64,000 nucleotides of DNA. Origin: Citrus sinensis. Its lineage: Eukaryota; Streptophyta; Magnoliopsida; Sapindales; Rutaceae. The notes beneath the pieces were generated by a model. That model ran no database searches. It was not told the DNA's origin and worked only from the letters and a program-made list of their open reading frames with translations. How positions within the stretch are numbered: the first letter of the stretch is position 1; every line of letters starts with the position of its first letter. The stretch lies in contig NC_068560.1 of the NCBI RefSeq assembly GCF_022201045.2, positions 32,575,001 to 32,639,000 of the forward strand, in the 5' to 3' direction. Positions 13,035-25,974 of the stretch are shown here, piece after piece. The translations under genes were made by a program, and so were the position numbers.

Positions 13035-13730
13035 TTACATCTTGCTGCAATTTCCACCAAACGGCAATTCTTTCAGCGCGCACTTCAATTTCTTCTGCAA
13101 ACATACAATGCAAAAGAACACTATTATGCAACTTGAGTAATACAGAAACAATGATCAAGAATTCAAGATTCGAAAAACTGCAAAACGAAGGTCAAGAGCT
13201 AATGCAATCTACGCAAAATAGAGAAATGCTTCTCCTTGAAGAATTCTTCTTCCTGCTACTGATTTTCTCTTCCGGTACCATCCGCTGATACTTCCACCGT
13301 CCTCTCGTTCCCTGGAAAATCTGATGAAATATAGCGCGGACTCTAGCTGGCGTAGCAGACCATTTCCATTTCTGTTCATGGCATTTTCTTTTTTCAGTTT
13401 CATAACGTACGCATGCATGCATTTATGTGCATTTCTCATGTACTTGCAAAAAGGGTAGAAACTTACCTTTGGCTTGGAGCTTTGAAACTTTCTCGACCAA
13501 TGAACCGTTTCAGGATCTGCTTCTCTGAGATGATTTGCATAGGCTAAGAGCTCTGCCCTGCGATCATAACCACATGTCCTCGTTGTTTGAGGTTTTCTGG
13601 AAAATGGATGAGGCTTGATTTTGTGATGTGATCGGACGTCAGGCGATTCGACATAGTATGTGATTCTCACTGCATTATGGCTGTGCCTCCTTCTTGCCAT
13701 TTTTATCTTCTGATCTTGATGCTTACTCAT
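13035..13730 (-). CDS. Small basic plant protein, function unknown
   Basis: I do not recognise this family. Splice sites give a consistent three-exon model: 13730-13467 (donor GTAAGT), 13371-13213 (donor GTAGAT) and 13094-13035 (acceptor TTTGCAG), with all junctions in phase 0 and a product of 160 aa. TAA sits two codons upstream of the ATG at 13730. A second ATG at 13700 would give 150 aa starting MARRRH. The protein is rich in Arg, Lys, His, Trp and Tyr, for example KPHPFSRKP, YDRRAELLAYA and WKYQRM, and the short last exon ends NCSKM. No signal peptide or membrane segment is evident. The second acceptor lacks a good pyrimidine tract and is the weakest part of the model. Confidence 0.6.
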
Positions 13731-14879
13731 GGATTAAGGATGCACTCAATCAAGATCGACTTTGTTAACTAGTGTGAAACAGAGGGCTTGGCTTTTAGCT
13801 TTCCCGTTTTGCCTCCTTAATCTTGTTTCCTCCTATATTCGGACAAGAAAGGGAAATATCAAATCACTATTAAGATTTTATGTTGCTTCTTCAGTTAATT
13901 CACAAGACCCTCTCTGAATGATCGTTATTCATCATATGCTCACATTGCGAGTAATAGGTTGTAATAGGTATTTATAGATTCAAATTAATAGTATTACCAA
14001 TAGTAGTGAGATAATGAATTAAAAAGAATAAAATTAATCAAATAAAAGTATTTATTATAGTTATCAATTATTATATATACATAATAAAAAAATATTTTAT
14101 ACCTATGTATATAATTGTGTAAATAAATTTTATTTAATATTATGTCTATTTTAGTTATTGATAATTCTTTAAAAGATCCAAGTGAATTAGTTGTATTATC
14201 TCACCAACTACTCAATTAATGACATATTATTTGGGATAACTTTTTGGGATATTACTCTATTAATAATACACAAGTTATTTACGTACAATTGCTTAATTCT
14301 AAAACTCTTAACTCTTCTTAAAACAAATTTTAGTAAATATTTAAGTGATTTTCTTTACAATACAGATGGCAACAATTATTTTAAAGTTACTATATTACCA
14401 AGTTGGTGCTAAATTATCTAAATAAATTCATACAATCATATCACTCAGTAGGATCAAGTTTGTATAAATAATTATGCCTGTGCCTAATATTATTGATTAC
14501 TCTTATATTTATAATAACTCTTATAAGCAACAAAAAAACAATTAGAAATCAAATTCACTCTTCGATATCTTTTTTTTTTTTCAATTAAAAGGAAAATATC
14601 TCTATAGATTTAGAAATGCGGACGTTGTGGCCCCTTCTTTTAAAAAAGGAAAAGAACAAATTTTTTTCTTCTAAATCTGAAGCTTTTAAGTTCCAGAACT
14701 GAAAAATTACATACAAGTTGCTATATATCATTTGGTAGAGCTAGCATTAGAAGTGGAAGTTATCTGAAATGAACCCAGGAGTACTCGTGGAATAAAAGTA
14801 ACAATCTAATGTTTTTAATTATTTGAAAATGCACGCCAGAATGAAGTAATGCACTGCAATAAACACAGAAAATGATCAA

Positions 14880-15215
14880 CGCGCCATCTTAATTTGGATA
14901 ATTATAAGTTCACCTATGCATATAATTTCTGAAATTTGGGAAGAATAACAAACTGATCTTTCAAGTTGCTCTCATAATCGCGGTGCTGAACTGGTAATTC
15001 CTCTTGATGTGAAAGGCGAAAGGATGGACATTTGAAACGGCAAATCTTCTTTCTTAATTAAGAACCCAAATATATTTGGACACCATTATATGTAAGCACA
15101 GAAATTGCCAAAATATTATCTTAATTTGGATATAATTGTGATATCAGGTTGCTGGTAACGAAATGGCAAATCCTCTTGATGTGCAATGCAAAAGGACGGA
15201 CAATGAGATTCAAGC
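14880..15215. repeat. Diverged direct duplication
   Basis: Two segments about 220 bases apart resemble each other. Both start with ATCTTAATTTGGATA and run on to TCCTCTTGATGTG followed by an AAAGGAYGGACA-like word (about 14886-15032 and 15117-15203). They look like an old tandem duplication with later indels. Confidence 0.5.
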
Positions 15216-17658
15216 GACATTAAATCAAATAATAGACACGACAAAGGCTTTAAGCTCGCATCAAGGCAAGTTGGCCCGGCCCCAAAGAACTGTCATTCGT
15301 TAGTCGCTACTGCCAATTTGAAACTTGTGGTTTTCACAAAAGAGGGTTTCAAAATTTCAAAGAAAGCAATTGAAATATGGCAACCAGTCCATCAGTCCAG
15401 AGTGGATATTATAGTTCAATCCACTGGCTTATAAATTTCTGCTGGGTCCTTTGTACTGGAGATGACTGAGACTGACTGAAAGAGCTCAAACACGCACACA
15501 CAAGCACATATATGCAGAAAGAGAGAGACCTTGTGAAAGTTTCGATAACGGACGACATCATCAACATAAAAGGTCAATGGTGGGATTGAAATGAATCAAA
15601 ACAAACCCTAATCTTTAAATCCAAACATTATCATCAATAAAGCACATAAAGGAAATGACGTGACTCTAAATCACGGGCAATAAGGGCAAATAGTAATTTG
15701 TGGCAGCTGGTCCAGCCACGGCCAGTCTCTCCAAATTTGATTGGTTTTTCACTCATGATATGCTTAATTAACTGGACATACTGTGTCGAGAAGTCGCTCT
15801 CAATTCTTCAAAATATCAAAGAACATCCAGTAACGTGTGCCACAAATTTTCTGACAAGAAGTTTTGATCAGTTTGGCACAACTTGTTACGTACATCATCA
15901 TCGATCACTTGTGTCCATGGAAGCTCGTTGCATTTTTGTCATTATAAATTTGGTCACCGGTTTGTGAGGTTCCAGATCGAAGACTTTGCATGACTTAGGG
16001 TTTTTTTAATTATAGAGACACAGATTGATCTAGAGAGAAGAGACATGACTCATGAGTGTTGCTTGAAGAAGAAATTATTATCTATCAATGCAATACTGCA
16101 CATTGAATTTTCTACTAGTCATCAAATGGATACATTCATCAGTTGCAAAAGAAAAACAAAAGCAGTACATTAATTTTCAAATCACCCTCATTTTCTTTGC
16201 TAAAAAGCTAGCTGCTCATGTATTTCATAAGCTGCTTAATGCTTATTATTCTCTTTAGAAGAAAAACACAGCGCATCACCCAAAAGTTATTTTTTTTTAA
16301 TTTAAATTTAAACCAAATTAAAGCATTGATTACAAAAGAAAAAAAATTATTATTTTAATTTTTTTTCTCAATTTCACTCGTCTTAATATCATTGAAAACA
16401 ATGCACAATACAAATCAAATATTTATCCCCTCTTACTTCCATAAAGGTCAAACCAAAGCTATCATCATTGGATTGATATACGATGATTCCATTGAATGAC
16501 TGTACTTTGTACGTATACTTAATGTAGACCTAAGACCTTATGATTATAATAATAAAAATAATAACAAAAAGAGTACAACGACGAGAACAATTGAAAAATA
16601 ATTGTTAAAAAAACGATTATTAATATCGTTGAGTTTTTTTCCCCCTCATAATTAAGGAAATTTAACGGTTAAATTAATCTAACTTGCTATCTTTTAAACA
16701 CAACTTCCTGTTAATTTAATTCAATATTTAATCTATATATCTTAATTTTTTTTGTTTAATTCATTCATTATCACGAGTGATAACAATAAAAAAAAAAAGC
16801 CTTGTAGCTGGCTACCAAACTGATAGATGTTCTTTCAGAAAAGAAAAGGGCAAAAAAATATATCGGCCGCCCTTTAGCCAAATTTACTGTAAATTAAACC
16901 AAAAGCAAATTAAAATTATTCTGAGATTTGTGATGACATGATCCAGTGACTTAAAAAAATAAACTTTAAACTATCACTAGCAAGCTGGCTAGCTTGCACT
17001 TTTATTTGTCGTGTTGCTTTCGTTTACAATTAACCCTCCAATTTGCCATCGCTAACAATTATTTTAAATGTTATTAAATTCCCCACGGCTGTAGTGAGAG
17101 CGACACCAAAATGCTTTTGTGGTTGCTGCGAGACAGCAGAGCATGCATACTAAAATAATAGCGTGTTTCCACCCGATGTCTTTGGAGCCAATTTCCAAGT
17201 TCTATGGACTTGGTATTATATTAATTAAACAATTAAGAATCCTAACAACTAACATTTGCCCATAAAATAGTATTTGTTTTCTTAATCATTCATTATTAAC
17301 AATGAATGAGTAATATTAGAATACTCTTTTTTTATTATTTTTTTATTTTACCTTTCTTTCTCTTATGCAACTTGTTTTTTTTTTTTAATGATTTCTTTAT
17401 CTCGGCTTAAGCTAAAATTTTTCCAGGCATTGGCATGAAGGGAAGAACATGAATGAGTAAGGTTTTCACATGCAGTTTATTAGCCAAAAAGAAAAAAAAT
17501 ATTACTTGATTAGTTGTAATTTACCAATAAAGGCACCACAAGCAAAAATAAATCCGACTATTTCTTGGGTCCAGTGATAGTGAATTTGAATTCCATATGC
17601 AGTACTTTATGCGAATATGAAATTTAATTATTTTTGGAAACGGGTAAACAACACGTTT

Positions 17659-17726
17659 AGTTCATATAATTTCGGTTAAGTGTCGAGTTAGTAGTTCATA
17701 TAATCTAGGTTAAGTGTGGAGTTAGT
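17659..17726. repeat. 34-bp tandem duplication
   Basis: Two adjacent 34-base units, 17659-17692 and 17693-17726, each begin AGTTCATATAAT and end GAGTTAGT, and they differ at only a few positions. No function is suggested. Confidence 0.7.
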
Positions 17727-19824
17727 TATTATATTTTAAAAAATATTTCAAAGATGCTCTTGAGAAATATTAATTTACCAAATAAACCATAAAAATGTTA
17801 ACGAAAATATAATCATATTTTTTAAATAAAAAAATAACTTCATAAACTGATGATTTATAATTTTATCAAATAATTAAATATCTGTTAAATTAATAGATTT
17901 TCATGATCCCAAAATTATATTTATTTATCGATATTTTATTTTAATATTATGTTGTTGCCTTGAGTCGCAACAATATTCTGTCATTTTGTTGGTATATTTT
18001 ATATATAAATTGCTTAATCAAATTGAATGACTACAGTTGATCATTCAATTCAACATCAAAGGCCAACCCCAGGGAGCAAAACAAAGCGAGATGATTCGTT
18101 TGTTAGATTCCATTTAGGAAAAAAATTGAGAAGTTTCTTCATATTTAGTTTATTATTACAATTAAAGACGTAAGTGCTGAGAAGGGAGAAGAATCAACAA
18201 TCAATTGAATGACGACAATGTTGGAGAGGTTGGGGGGTCATGCGGTGCGAGGCAACAAGAAAAATAATAAAGGCGACCTTTTCGAGCATCAAACGGCAAA
18301 ATGGTGGCTTTGGCTCTCAGTCGACTCGGTCTCACCCGCAACAGCCAGCAGCCGTCTGAGTGCGGCTCTCGGGAGCAGCGGTGGCCAACTATTTCTATCT
18401 ATCTTTAACCGGTCCGGTCCCACTTAGATGTTTCGCATCCCTTGAGCCGCTGCTATCACCTAACAGCTTGATGCATGCATGTTTTACTCAAATATCAAGC
18501 ACGTGTTCTGGCTCGGTAAATATTTCCCGCGTTGCTTATGCCATACATTTTGAGTGCGTGACACCACCATATGGCTAGCTAGACTCGTCAAGTTCCATCC
18601 ACGTCTTAAATACTATTTGTAAACAGTTACATAATCGTGCAATATGTCTAGTTGTTTGTGATCATATACATGGTGATGAGCGAGGTCAATTAATTATGAG
18701 ACCATTTATGTGCATTGATTATGGTTTAATGAAGAAAATAATGTTTTCAAACCAAGAGTTGATAATGTGTTAACAGATATGATAACTTTTTTTTAATGGG
18801 TCAATAAAGATGTGAGCTTTATGGCAAATAATTATTATCGTTTTCTTATTCACTGTTTTTTTGTTGATTTTTCGAACTCGCGTAATCTTGTGGAATATCC
18901 GAATCAAATGCATGGGGCACCTTATCTTAACTGCGCCAAATGAGATACGAGATAGATAGGGAATTCGATGGCTAGCTGTCCCGTCCCGTGGTGCCTATCT
19001 TAGCCTGCTGTAAAGAAAGTTACTCAGGATGCTGCAGCCAAAATAATCTTATATAGGACTGGTCCTGAATCCCGAATTCCGCATGGAAATGTAATCTTTG
19101 AAGAAAGGAAAAGACACATAAAAATTCACCAACAAAATCTAACATGTGGGGGAGCCTCATAATTACAACTCAACACCAAGATCTTTCCTTCTTTTATTTC
19201 TTAATTAATCAACCTTAATTTTATCTTTTCTTCTTATTAACCTTCTTCGGCAATGAAAAGCAAAAATGGTAGAAAAATAGTATTTTCACTCGTATTACTC
19301 CTCGTACCAGAAACCGTAATTTATATAAGAGAACAAATAGCAAAAAGAAAAATTTCATAATTGCGGAATTTATTTTTCTTATTTGTATGGGATAATAGTC
19401 ATGATATTTTTGTCATACTTGTCTGCTGTAATGATCTGGACTTTTATCATTTTATAAGTCAAAAAAATAAAAAAAATTATTGCTGTTAGGTCTGTATGTC
19501 GTAATGGTCTTTTATGTATTGAGTAGGATCTCGATTCTTTGTTATTTTAAAAATGTAAGATATTGAAAATGCTTGTAACATCAATGTAGCCTTGCAATCT
19601 GCTAAAGATATGAGAAGTTTTACGACTAATTTGTCCAGATAATGAAGAAGAAAAATTTGTACCAAAAGGGAAATTACAGGGCATTCAATTGTTATTGATC
19701 GGGGAGAATTTATTTATAGACTCTATAGAGTGACGCAGTACTTAACTGCTGCTGAAAACTTCGACGTTTAAATATGTACAACCTCGGCTGGTATCGTCGT
19801 CTGTGCTTGACCCCAGCGTTTAAT

Positions 19825-22800
19825 TTAAAACACCAGCAACGAATCCTTGGTATCGTAGTTCATTTTCTCCAAATTCGGCTGCACGGCAAATTGAATCATC
19901 GGAGGAGGCCCACACGCCAATGCAAGAGTATCGCCTGATCCTTCTGGGACGTGCTCCCTGAGGATTGCTTCTGTAATGAATCCCGTACTGTATTGCCACC
20001 CTTCTTTAATTGATTTCTCTACCACGTACCAAACCTTAACTCTATCGTGCTTCTTGGCCCAATCATCAAGCTCTTCTCTCAGCAAAATATCATCTTCGGT
20101 TCTGTTCGCATACACCACGTACATCTCTGTTTCATCTTCAGGATCCTTCAAAATGGCTTGCATGATTTGATAAATAGGGGTGATTCCTGTGCCGCCAGCT
20201 AACATAGCCAGCTTCTTAGCAAACTTTGGCTTTCCGTGAACCAAAAAGTTGCCACGGCCAGTGTATTGAATGTGACCCAACGGACCCTTCACGTCCAGTA
20301 TGGATCCCACTGACAGAGAGTCCAAGTACTGCGACATCAGTCCTCCGTTGGGGAATTTCGGGTGAACTCCTTTGAAATATATTTTGACCACGAGATCGAA
20401 GTGGCCCACTTCATCAACGGAGCTCGTTGGCGTGTAGGCTCGCATGCACAACTTATCATCAATGGTAGCACACAAAAATATGTGCTTGCCCACTGGCAGC
20501 CCCAAAACTTGATCTTCTTGGGGCAGGGCAAATCTGAAGAGACGCACATCGTGAGATATCAAAATCTTTTCCACGAGTTTGCATGGGATTTTCTCACGTG
20601 GGACAAGAGCTACACTTCTCGTTGGCGCAACTTCTTTAATAGGCGCCAAATTGGTCCCAATGTAATTGGATGCCCCATGCATGGAGTTGTTAGGCGAGGA
20701 GGCTGAGGAGTCAGAAGTGTACCCCGTTGTAATCAGTTCACCAATGCGATAATCTTCAAGCATTTTCTTGGCTTTATCTGAGTGGATAGCGTCAAATTCT
20801 TCGGTGCAATCGGTACCGGCATTGATCAAGATACTGTCGGTGCCACCAGGGTGATCTTTAAGGAATCGAGTGCAATCATAGATGTGACCGTGGACGATGA
20901 TCCATGCTGAATCGGCAGAGTTGTGCTTCGCAACCTCGGATAACGAGTATGTGTTTGAGGTAGTGTTCATAAAAGGCGAAGAAACACTCTTCTTTAGAGT
21001 TTGATTGGCATCCGAGGATCTCCCGAGGTGTCTCTCCTTAGCCATCCATCCGCCCGATTGGTTGCCCGGTTGTGTTGGGTGCTCAAACACGATTCCGATT
21101 TCTCCCTTGTGTGCCTTGCATACGTTTGCTTTCACACGGAACCAGCAATTGTTCATCATTCCCTGCATTATTATTATTTTAACACACATTAGTGAAACAA
21201 GCTTCAAAATTCAACTCGACTTCATTATTAAATTAAGTTTGAAAATATATATGTCTGTCAATAGAATATTCTGTATATCAATTTCAAAAGAAAATTATTT
21301 TTAACAATTTGACCCAAAACTAGGGGCAGGCAGTCCAGGAAGCAAAATTAAAGACGTAAAGTCTAGATTCTTGGTGAATAAATATTATTAGCTGGATTTC
21401 GATGCCCAACACTCCAAACTTGTGGGGCCGAGAGTTTGGTTAGGCCCCTATCACACCCCGAACAAACAAACGCATCGCACGTGGCATAATCCAAGGGGGT
21501 TAAATTGTTAGGAAATGGGGAATCATTTAACTTTGACCATTTAATATAAAAACAACTAAGAATCGCTGAAACACCACGTGCAAGATGCGTGAGGAAGCAC
21601 GTACCATTACATTCCAGATGAGCTTCTCGGGTTGGGTGTTGAGGGTCTCATCCCAGGCTCGGACCGCAATATCCTTGGCTCCAAGCAGGTCGAGAACCTC
21701 AAGCTCAAGTGACCAGAAGCACCAGCACCAGTACTTGCCATATTTGTTCGGCTGCTCAGGGTGGTCCAACGTGCACACGTGCCATGTGTCACCACCATCC
21801 AGTGTCACCTCCACGCGTGTCACTTTCTTCCCACCTCCTGTTTAGCGCGTAATACAAGAAGATTAGTTTCATTGCAACTTGAAGACACCTTCCCAAGTAA
21901 GAAACGTTGGTTGAATTTGTTTGCAACTTGTAGAGAAAATAGAAAGGCAACTATGAATTCTGTGGGACTAAGTTTAGTTCTTTTTCTTTTTCTTTTCTTT
22001 TTTTCATAAGGTTGAATGCATCTGGTACACAATTAAATTTTAAACTAATAGAAGATTCTGTTAGTTAAAAAAGAAAGAAAAAGAAAAAAGATGTGCATAA
22101 CATACCGGAATATGCGTAGCCTCTCAAAGTGTATGGCCTTTGAGCGGTCCACGAGTTGATTGGCAAAATCTCCTCATGGCACGGTGTCGTTATGACTGAG
22201 TTTATGTTGAGCTCATTGATTATGTACTCTGGCTTGTACCACCATGCTGCACGCACCATTAAACAATAATCTTATTTCTTTCTCTTACAATTGTAAACGA
22301 TATTATTCACAGCGCCAACATATTTGAAAAAAAACGAAACAAAAACAACTAAACTCCCACGGTAATTATTGCTTGGGTGTTTTTAAGTTATATTTTATAT
22401 AATTTACAGCTTATAAATTAAGCTATTTTAGTTTGTGACCCACTTATTACTAGTTTTTTATAAATTATTTTTCAGCCGTTAGATTTCAATCCAACATATG
22501 AAATTAACTAGTTATAAGTTACATTAAATATATTTTAAGAATAGGGATAATTGGCTCACTATTAAAACACAAACTCATTAACTGGAACGCTATAGGTTTA
22601 AACCAGAATACCAAAAGTTTGCGGCGTGTACATCCGGAGTCTTTAACATAGGAACAAAAAAAATAACGGGATTTTTCTCGTTACACCAAAACATAAAAAA
22701 ATATCTTTAAAAAAAAAAAGAAAAAGAAAAAGAAAGAAAGAAAGAAACGGATGGGTCCAAAATCCAAATTCTGTTTTATTATACTATTCAAAATCAAATC

Positions 22801-23895
22801 GCAATAATCAAAAATAAAAACTGATAGATCGTGTGTGAGTAGCCAGTTTGGCGCACAAAACATAAGCAAAATCACGTGACAGAGAGTGAAAGAACTACCT
22901 TCGGCATTGGCAAGCTCCGCGTCAACGTGCGATGGAAGTACTCTATTGTCCTTGTAATGATAATAATTGTCGGATTCCTGAGTGGTGACGATAATCCTCT
23001 TCAGCCACTTCACCATGCGGCCACCGATGCAACCAGGTATGATCACCCGCACAGGAAATCCGTGATCAGGCGATAAAAGCTCACCATTTTGCATGTACGC
23101 TAATATGATATCCCTTGCTGGATCCATTCCTACTTCCTTCCGGATACTCGTCCCGTACTTGGACCCACCGCCACCTGGCAAATCCTCAGCCCCTTCAAAG
23201 CACACGTTCAGGGCCCCACTTTTACGGCTGAAGATCCCACAGCGCTTGAGCACATGACGTAATGGTACTCCGCGCCACACCGAAGTTGAAACCCCAGCCG
23301 CTCCCCAGTTAAATCCAATTGTTTGTTTAACCATGTTTTGTTCTTTGCGTCTGTTACCTGCACAAACAAGCGTGACAGGAAACTCCCGGCTCGGGAATTC
23401 GTGCATTAGCTGATCCATAGTGAACCGGGCTGGTCGCTTGACCAAACCGGTTACTTCGATGGTCCAGTCGACCCACGATGCCTTGGGGACCGGCCCGTGG
23501 TTACGCACGTAATGAAGCGGGACCGGGGTTATGAAACCGTGTTGCATGAGCCGGGTCAAGGGAGCCTCGCAGTTGAAGGGGTGCTTCCCTGTGAGACGGA
23601 CCATGGAGGGGTTCCGCTCGATCCAGTTATCGGCAGTGCCTTCATCTCTGGGGTCCAAGATCGACGGCTCAAGTTCACTGTTGCCTTTGCGTATTATCTC
23701 CATATAATCAGCCTCATTTTCATCGTCACTCGACCAGTCTTCCTCGAGAAAGACTTGCTTCTTGGGAGCGAACCCATTTTGGGAGGAGCGAATAGGGGAG
23801 TCAGACCTGTGATTTGGACCGGGTTTATAAGGACGAACGATGCCGTTTAAGGATTCAAGGTGGGTGAATTGGCGATTGTCAACCGAGGCCGCCAT
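19825..23895 (-). CDS. NIA: Assimilatory nitrate reductase (NADH)
   Basis: Cytosolic molybdoenzyme that reduces nitrate to nitrite with NADH, the first step of nitrate assimilation. Exons 23895-22899, 22246-22106, 21837-21605 and 21162-19825 give 902 aa, the usual plant length and the common four-exon layout. The Mo-pterin domain contains the [10 protein letters not shown] motif with ligand Cys178, and the dimerisation domain follows. Hinge 1 carries KKSVSSPF, with Ser518 as the expected phosphorylation and 14-3-3 site (families usually show KSVSTP). Cytochrome b5 spans ~525-600 with haem ligands His561 (HPGG) and His584. The FAD module has RAYTP, and the NADH module has GGTGITP and CGPPPM, ending LLVF. 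The N-terminus is acidic, as usual. All catalytic elements look intact. Confidence 0.97.
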
Positions 23896-24047
23896 TGTAG
23901 ATTCAAAAGAAAAGGGGTTTGGCTTTTATGACTCACTCTATTTTTTTTTTTTTTTTTTCCCGTGTAACTTGAAAAGTTTTCTAGAGTTACGAACCTCTTA
24001 CGAGTTTTGTGTGTTTCGCTGAGCAAATGAACGGGGAGATGGTGGCA

Positions 24048-24054
24048 TTATATA
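24048..24054 (-). promoter_or_regulatory. TATA box of the nitrate reductase gene
   Basis: On the minus strand the sequence reads TATATAA within GCGCTATATAATGCC, about 150 bases upstream of the ATG. This fits a leader of roughly 120 bases. Confidence 0.6.
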
Positions 24055-24804
24055 GCGCTCGTTGAGGTAGAAACGTGTCAAACGACGAGTGGGACCCACT
24101 TCTGATAAACAATTCACATCATTTTTTCTTTTCTATTTTTCAATTCATATGGACTACAGAGGCTCTGTCGTCGGCTAGGGTGGAGCCGTATGGTATGGCT
24201 GATACGAATTAAGAGGGCTTTGGATGAAGCTACAGCCACGTAACATATATACATTGAGCAAAATAATTGTTTTCCACTTATATTACACGGAATCGTCTGT
24301 GTATTTATATAATCGTGAATTAAAATTTTTATTTTTTATCTGAACGTCCTCAATTTATTAAAATGAGAATATATAGGGATATATAGCAAATTATATAGAT
24401 ACGCTAATATAGATACGCATGGCATGAGTCGTTTTTGGGTTTAGGAATCCTGAATTTTATTAAAATTCGGGATGACTTGACAATGATGTGTATATGTGAG
24501 AATGACGAAAACATATTTTTGTAACGTTTTGTTAAAATACGTTCACACCATTATCAACTCGTCCCGAATTTTTATTTTAAATTGTAAAATTTTCTGGTAG
24601 AGTATATTGATAGATATTAAAAATTGTGTTATCAAGAATAATAATTATATAAATCTCAAGAGATTGAGTGAGGTTAGGCATCTCATTATTTAAATATCAA
24701 TTTGGGTCTTTACTGATATTGCATTCATCTATTGGATAGTAGTTAAGTAATGAAATTCATAATCCAATAAATGAGTGACATATAGATTTGTGATTAAAAT
24801 TTAA

Positions 24805-24978
24805 CCAACAAGCGGGTAAATCAGTTGGCATGTGATTGTTTTAGATTAGCCAAGGTCCTTGGTTCGAGACTTGAGAATGCAACTGCGTTTAATATTTGTT
24901 GGGAGAGCTTTACTACTCCAGTAGTCTTAGAGTAGATGTGATTTTTGAATACTAGATGGTTTAATACACCGAAAAAAA
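24805..24978 (+). mobile_element. Short tRNA-derived SINE with target duplication
   Basis: The body is bounded by ATTAAAATTTAA (24793-24804) and ATTAAAATTCAA (24979-24990), a 12-base duplication with one mismatch. It contains a box A-like AAATCAGTTGGCATG, a box B-like TGGTTCGAGACTT about 45 bases later, and a terminal A run. The layout is that of a Pol III SINE. Confidence 0.7.
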
Positions 24979-25736
24979 ATTAAAATTCAAGTGTATTTAA
25001 GTGATCTATTAATTGGATGGAAAAATTACATAACTTGTGAAATTATTATCGGTTAGATGACTGTAACCTTACTCTAAATAATTAATACTCGGGAAACGGC
25101 GGATTCGGATTCCCATATTTTCGGTTTTCACGTTTTAGCAGGTAGAATTTACAATTTTATCTTTACAAAGAAAGTTGATGAGTGGTATGAGCAAATAAAG
25201 ACATGGAAAGCAAGTCAATATATATGAGGAAATTGCTTGTTCGTTACTCCTCAAATTTATTCACCGAAGGAAGAGAAAGCTCCTTTATTAGTGCATGAAT
25301 ATTTCGAACGGGTGGGCATGAGAGTAGTCATGACTGGGTAATATTATATTAATCTTAGATAAACCCTGGCAAAGTATAACTTCCCCTGGATGTAACTGAA
25401 ATCATGGAGTATGCTTTTATTGCGCAATATTGTTGTCTACTGTAAACTAGCTTAATTCTTCTACAAAGAATGTGGAATCCTTGTTTTTTGTATTTTCTTT
25501 CATTATCAATAATATACCTCTAGAACGAGCCTCATTCATATAACTAAAATTATTATAATTATAATTATAATTATAATAATTCTGTAAGCTTCTAGCCGTA
25601 CCTATTTAGTTGTAATTTTCTGAGATAGGTATATGTAAATCATCGATTTTGGATTATATATATATTCATTCTCTACCACAGGTGTCCTCTTTTTTTTTTC
25701 ATGTGGACATGCTTTTAACCAGTATGAATTAATAAA

Positions 25737-25974
25737 GTGTATATATTAGTAGTGTAATGATGTTGCTCAAGACCTTTTTTTTTAGTTTTTAAGATAGATG
25801 ATTTTTTTTTTAAGGTGGATGATGGATAAAGTACAAATTAGTTTTTCTTTCCATCATCATGCACAATGCATCTCTGATGATTTTAGAGTCAGTACCACAG
25901 TGTATATATTAGTAGTAGAATGATGTTATTCAAGAACTTTTCTTTTCTTTTTAAGATAGATGATGGGTAAAGTA
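25737..25974. repeat. Direct duplication of a ~75-95-bp segment
   Basis: Segments 25737-25832 and 25900-25974 share GTGTATATATTAGTAGTR, then AATGATGTT, a T-rich run, and AAGATAGATGATGGRTAAAGTA-like words. They differ mainly by the length of the T runs and a small insertion. Confidence 0.65.

Larger units (their letters stand above)
13731..19824. other. Long AT-rich intergenic region
   Basis: About 6 kb separates the small minus-strand gene from the nitrate reductase 3' end. The sequence is AT-rich with many homopolymer runs. Open frames (15698-15967, 18209-18427, 18360-18578) are short and lack domain signatures. Two local duplications are listed separately. The last ~250 bases before 19825 are likely the nitrate reductase 3' untranslated region. 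Confidence 0.6.

Noticed and set aside
20362..20706. 114-codon open frame opposite nitrate reductase
   Set aside because: It is the antisense shadow of the long NIA coding exon.
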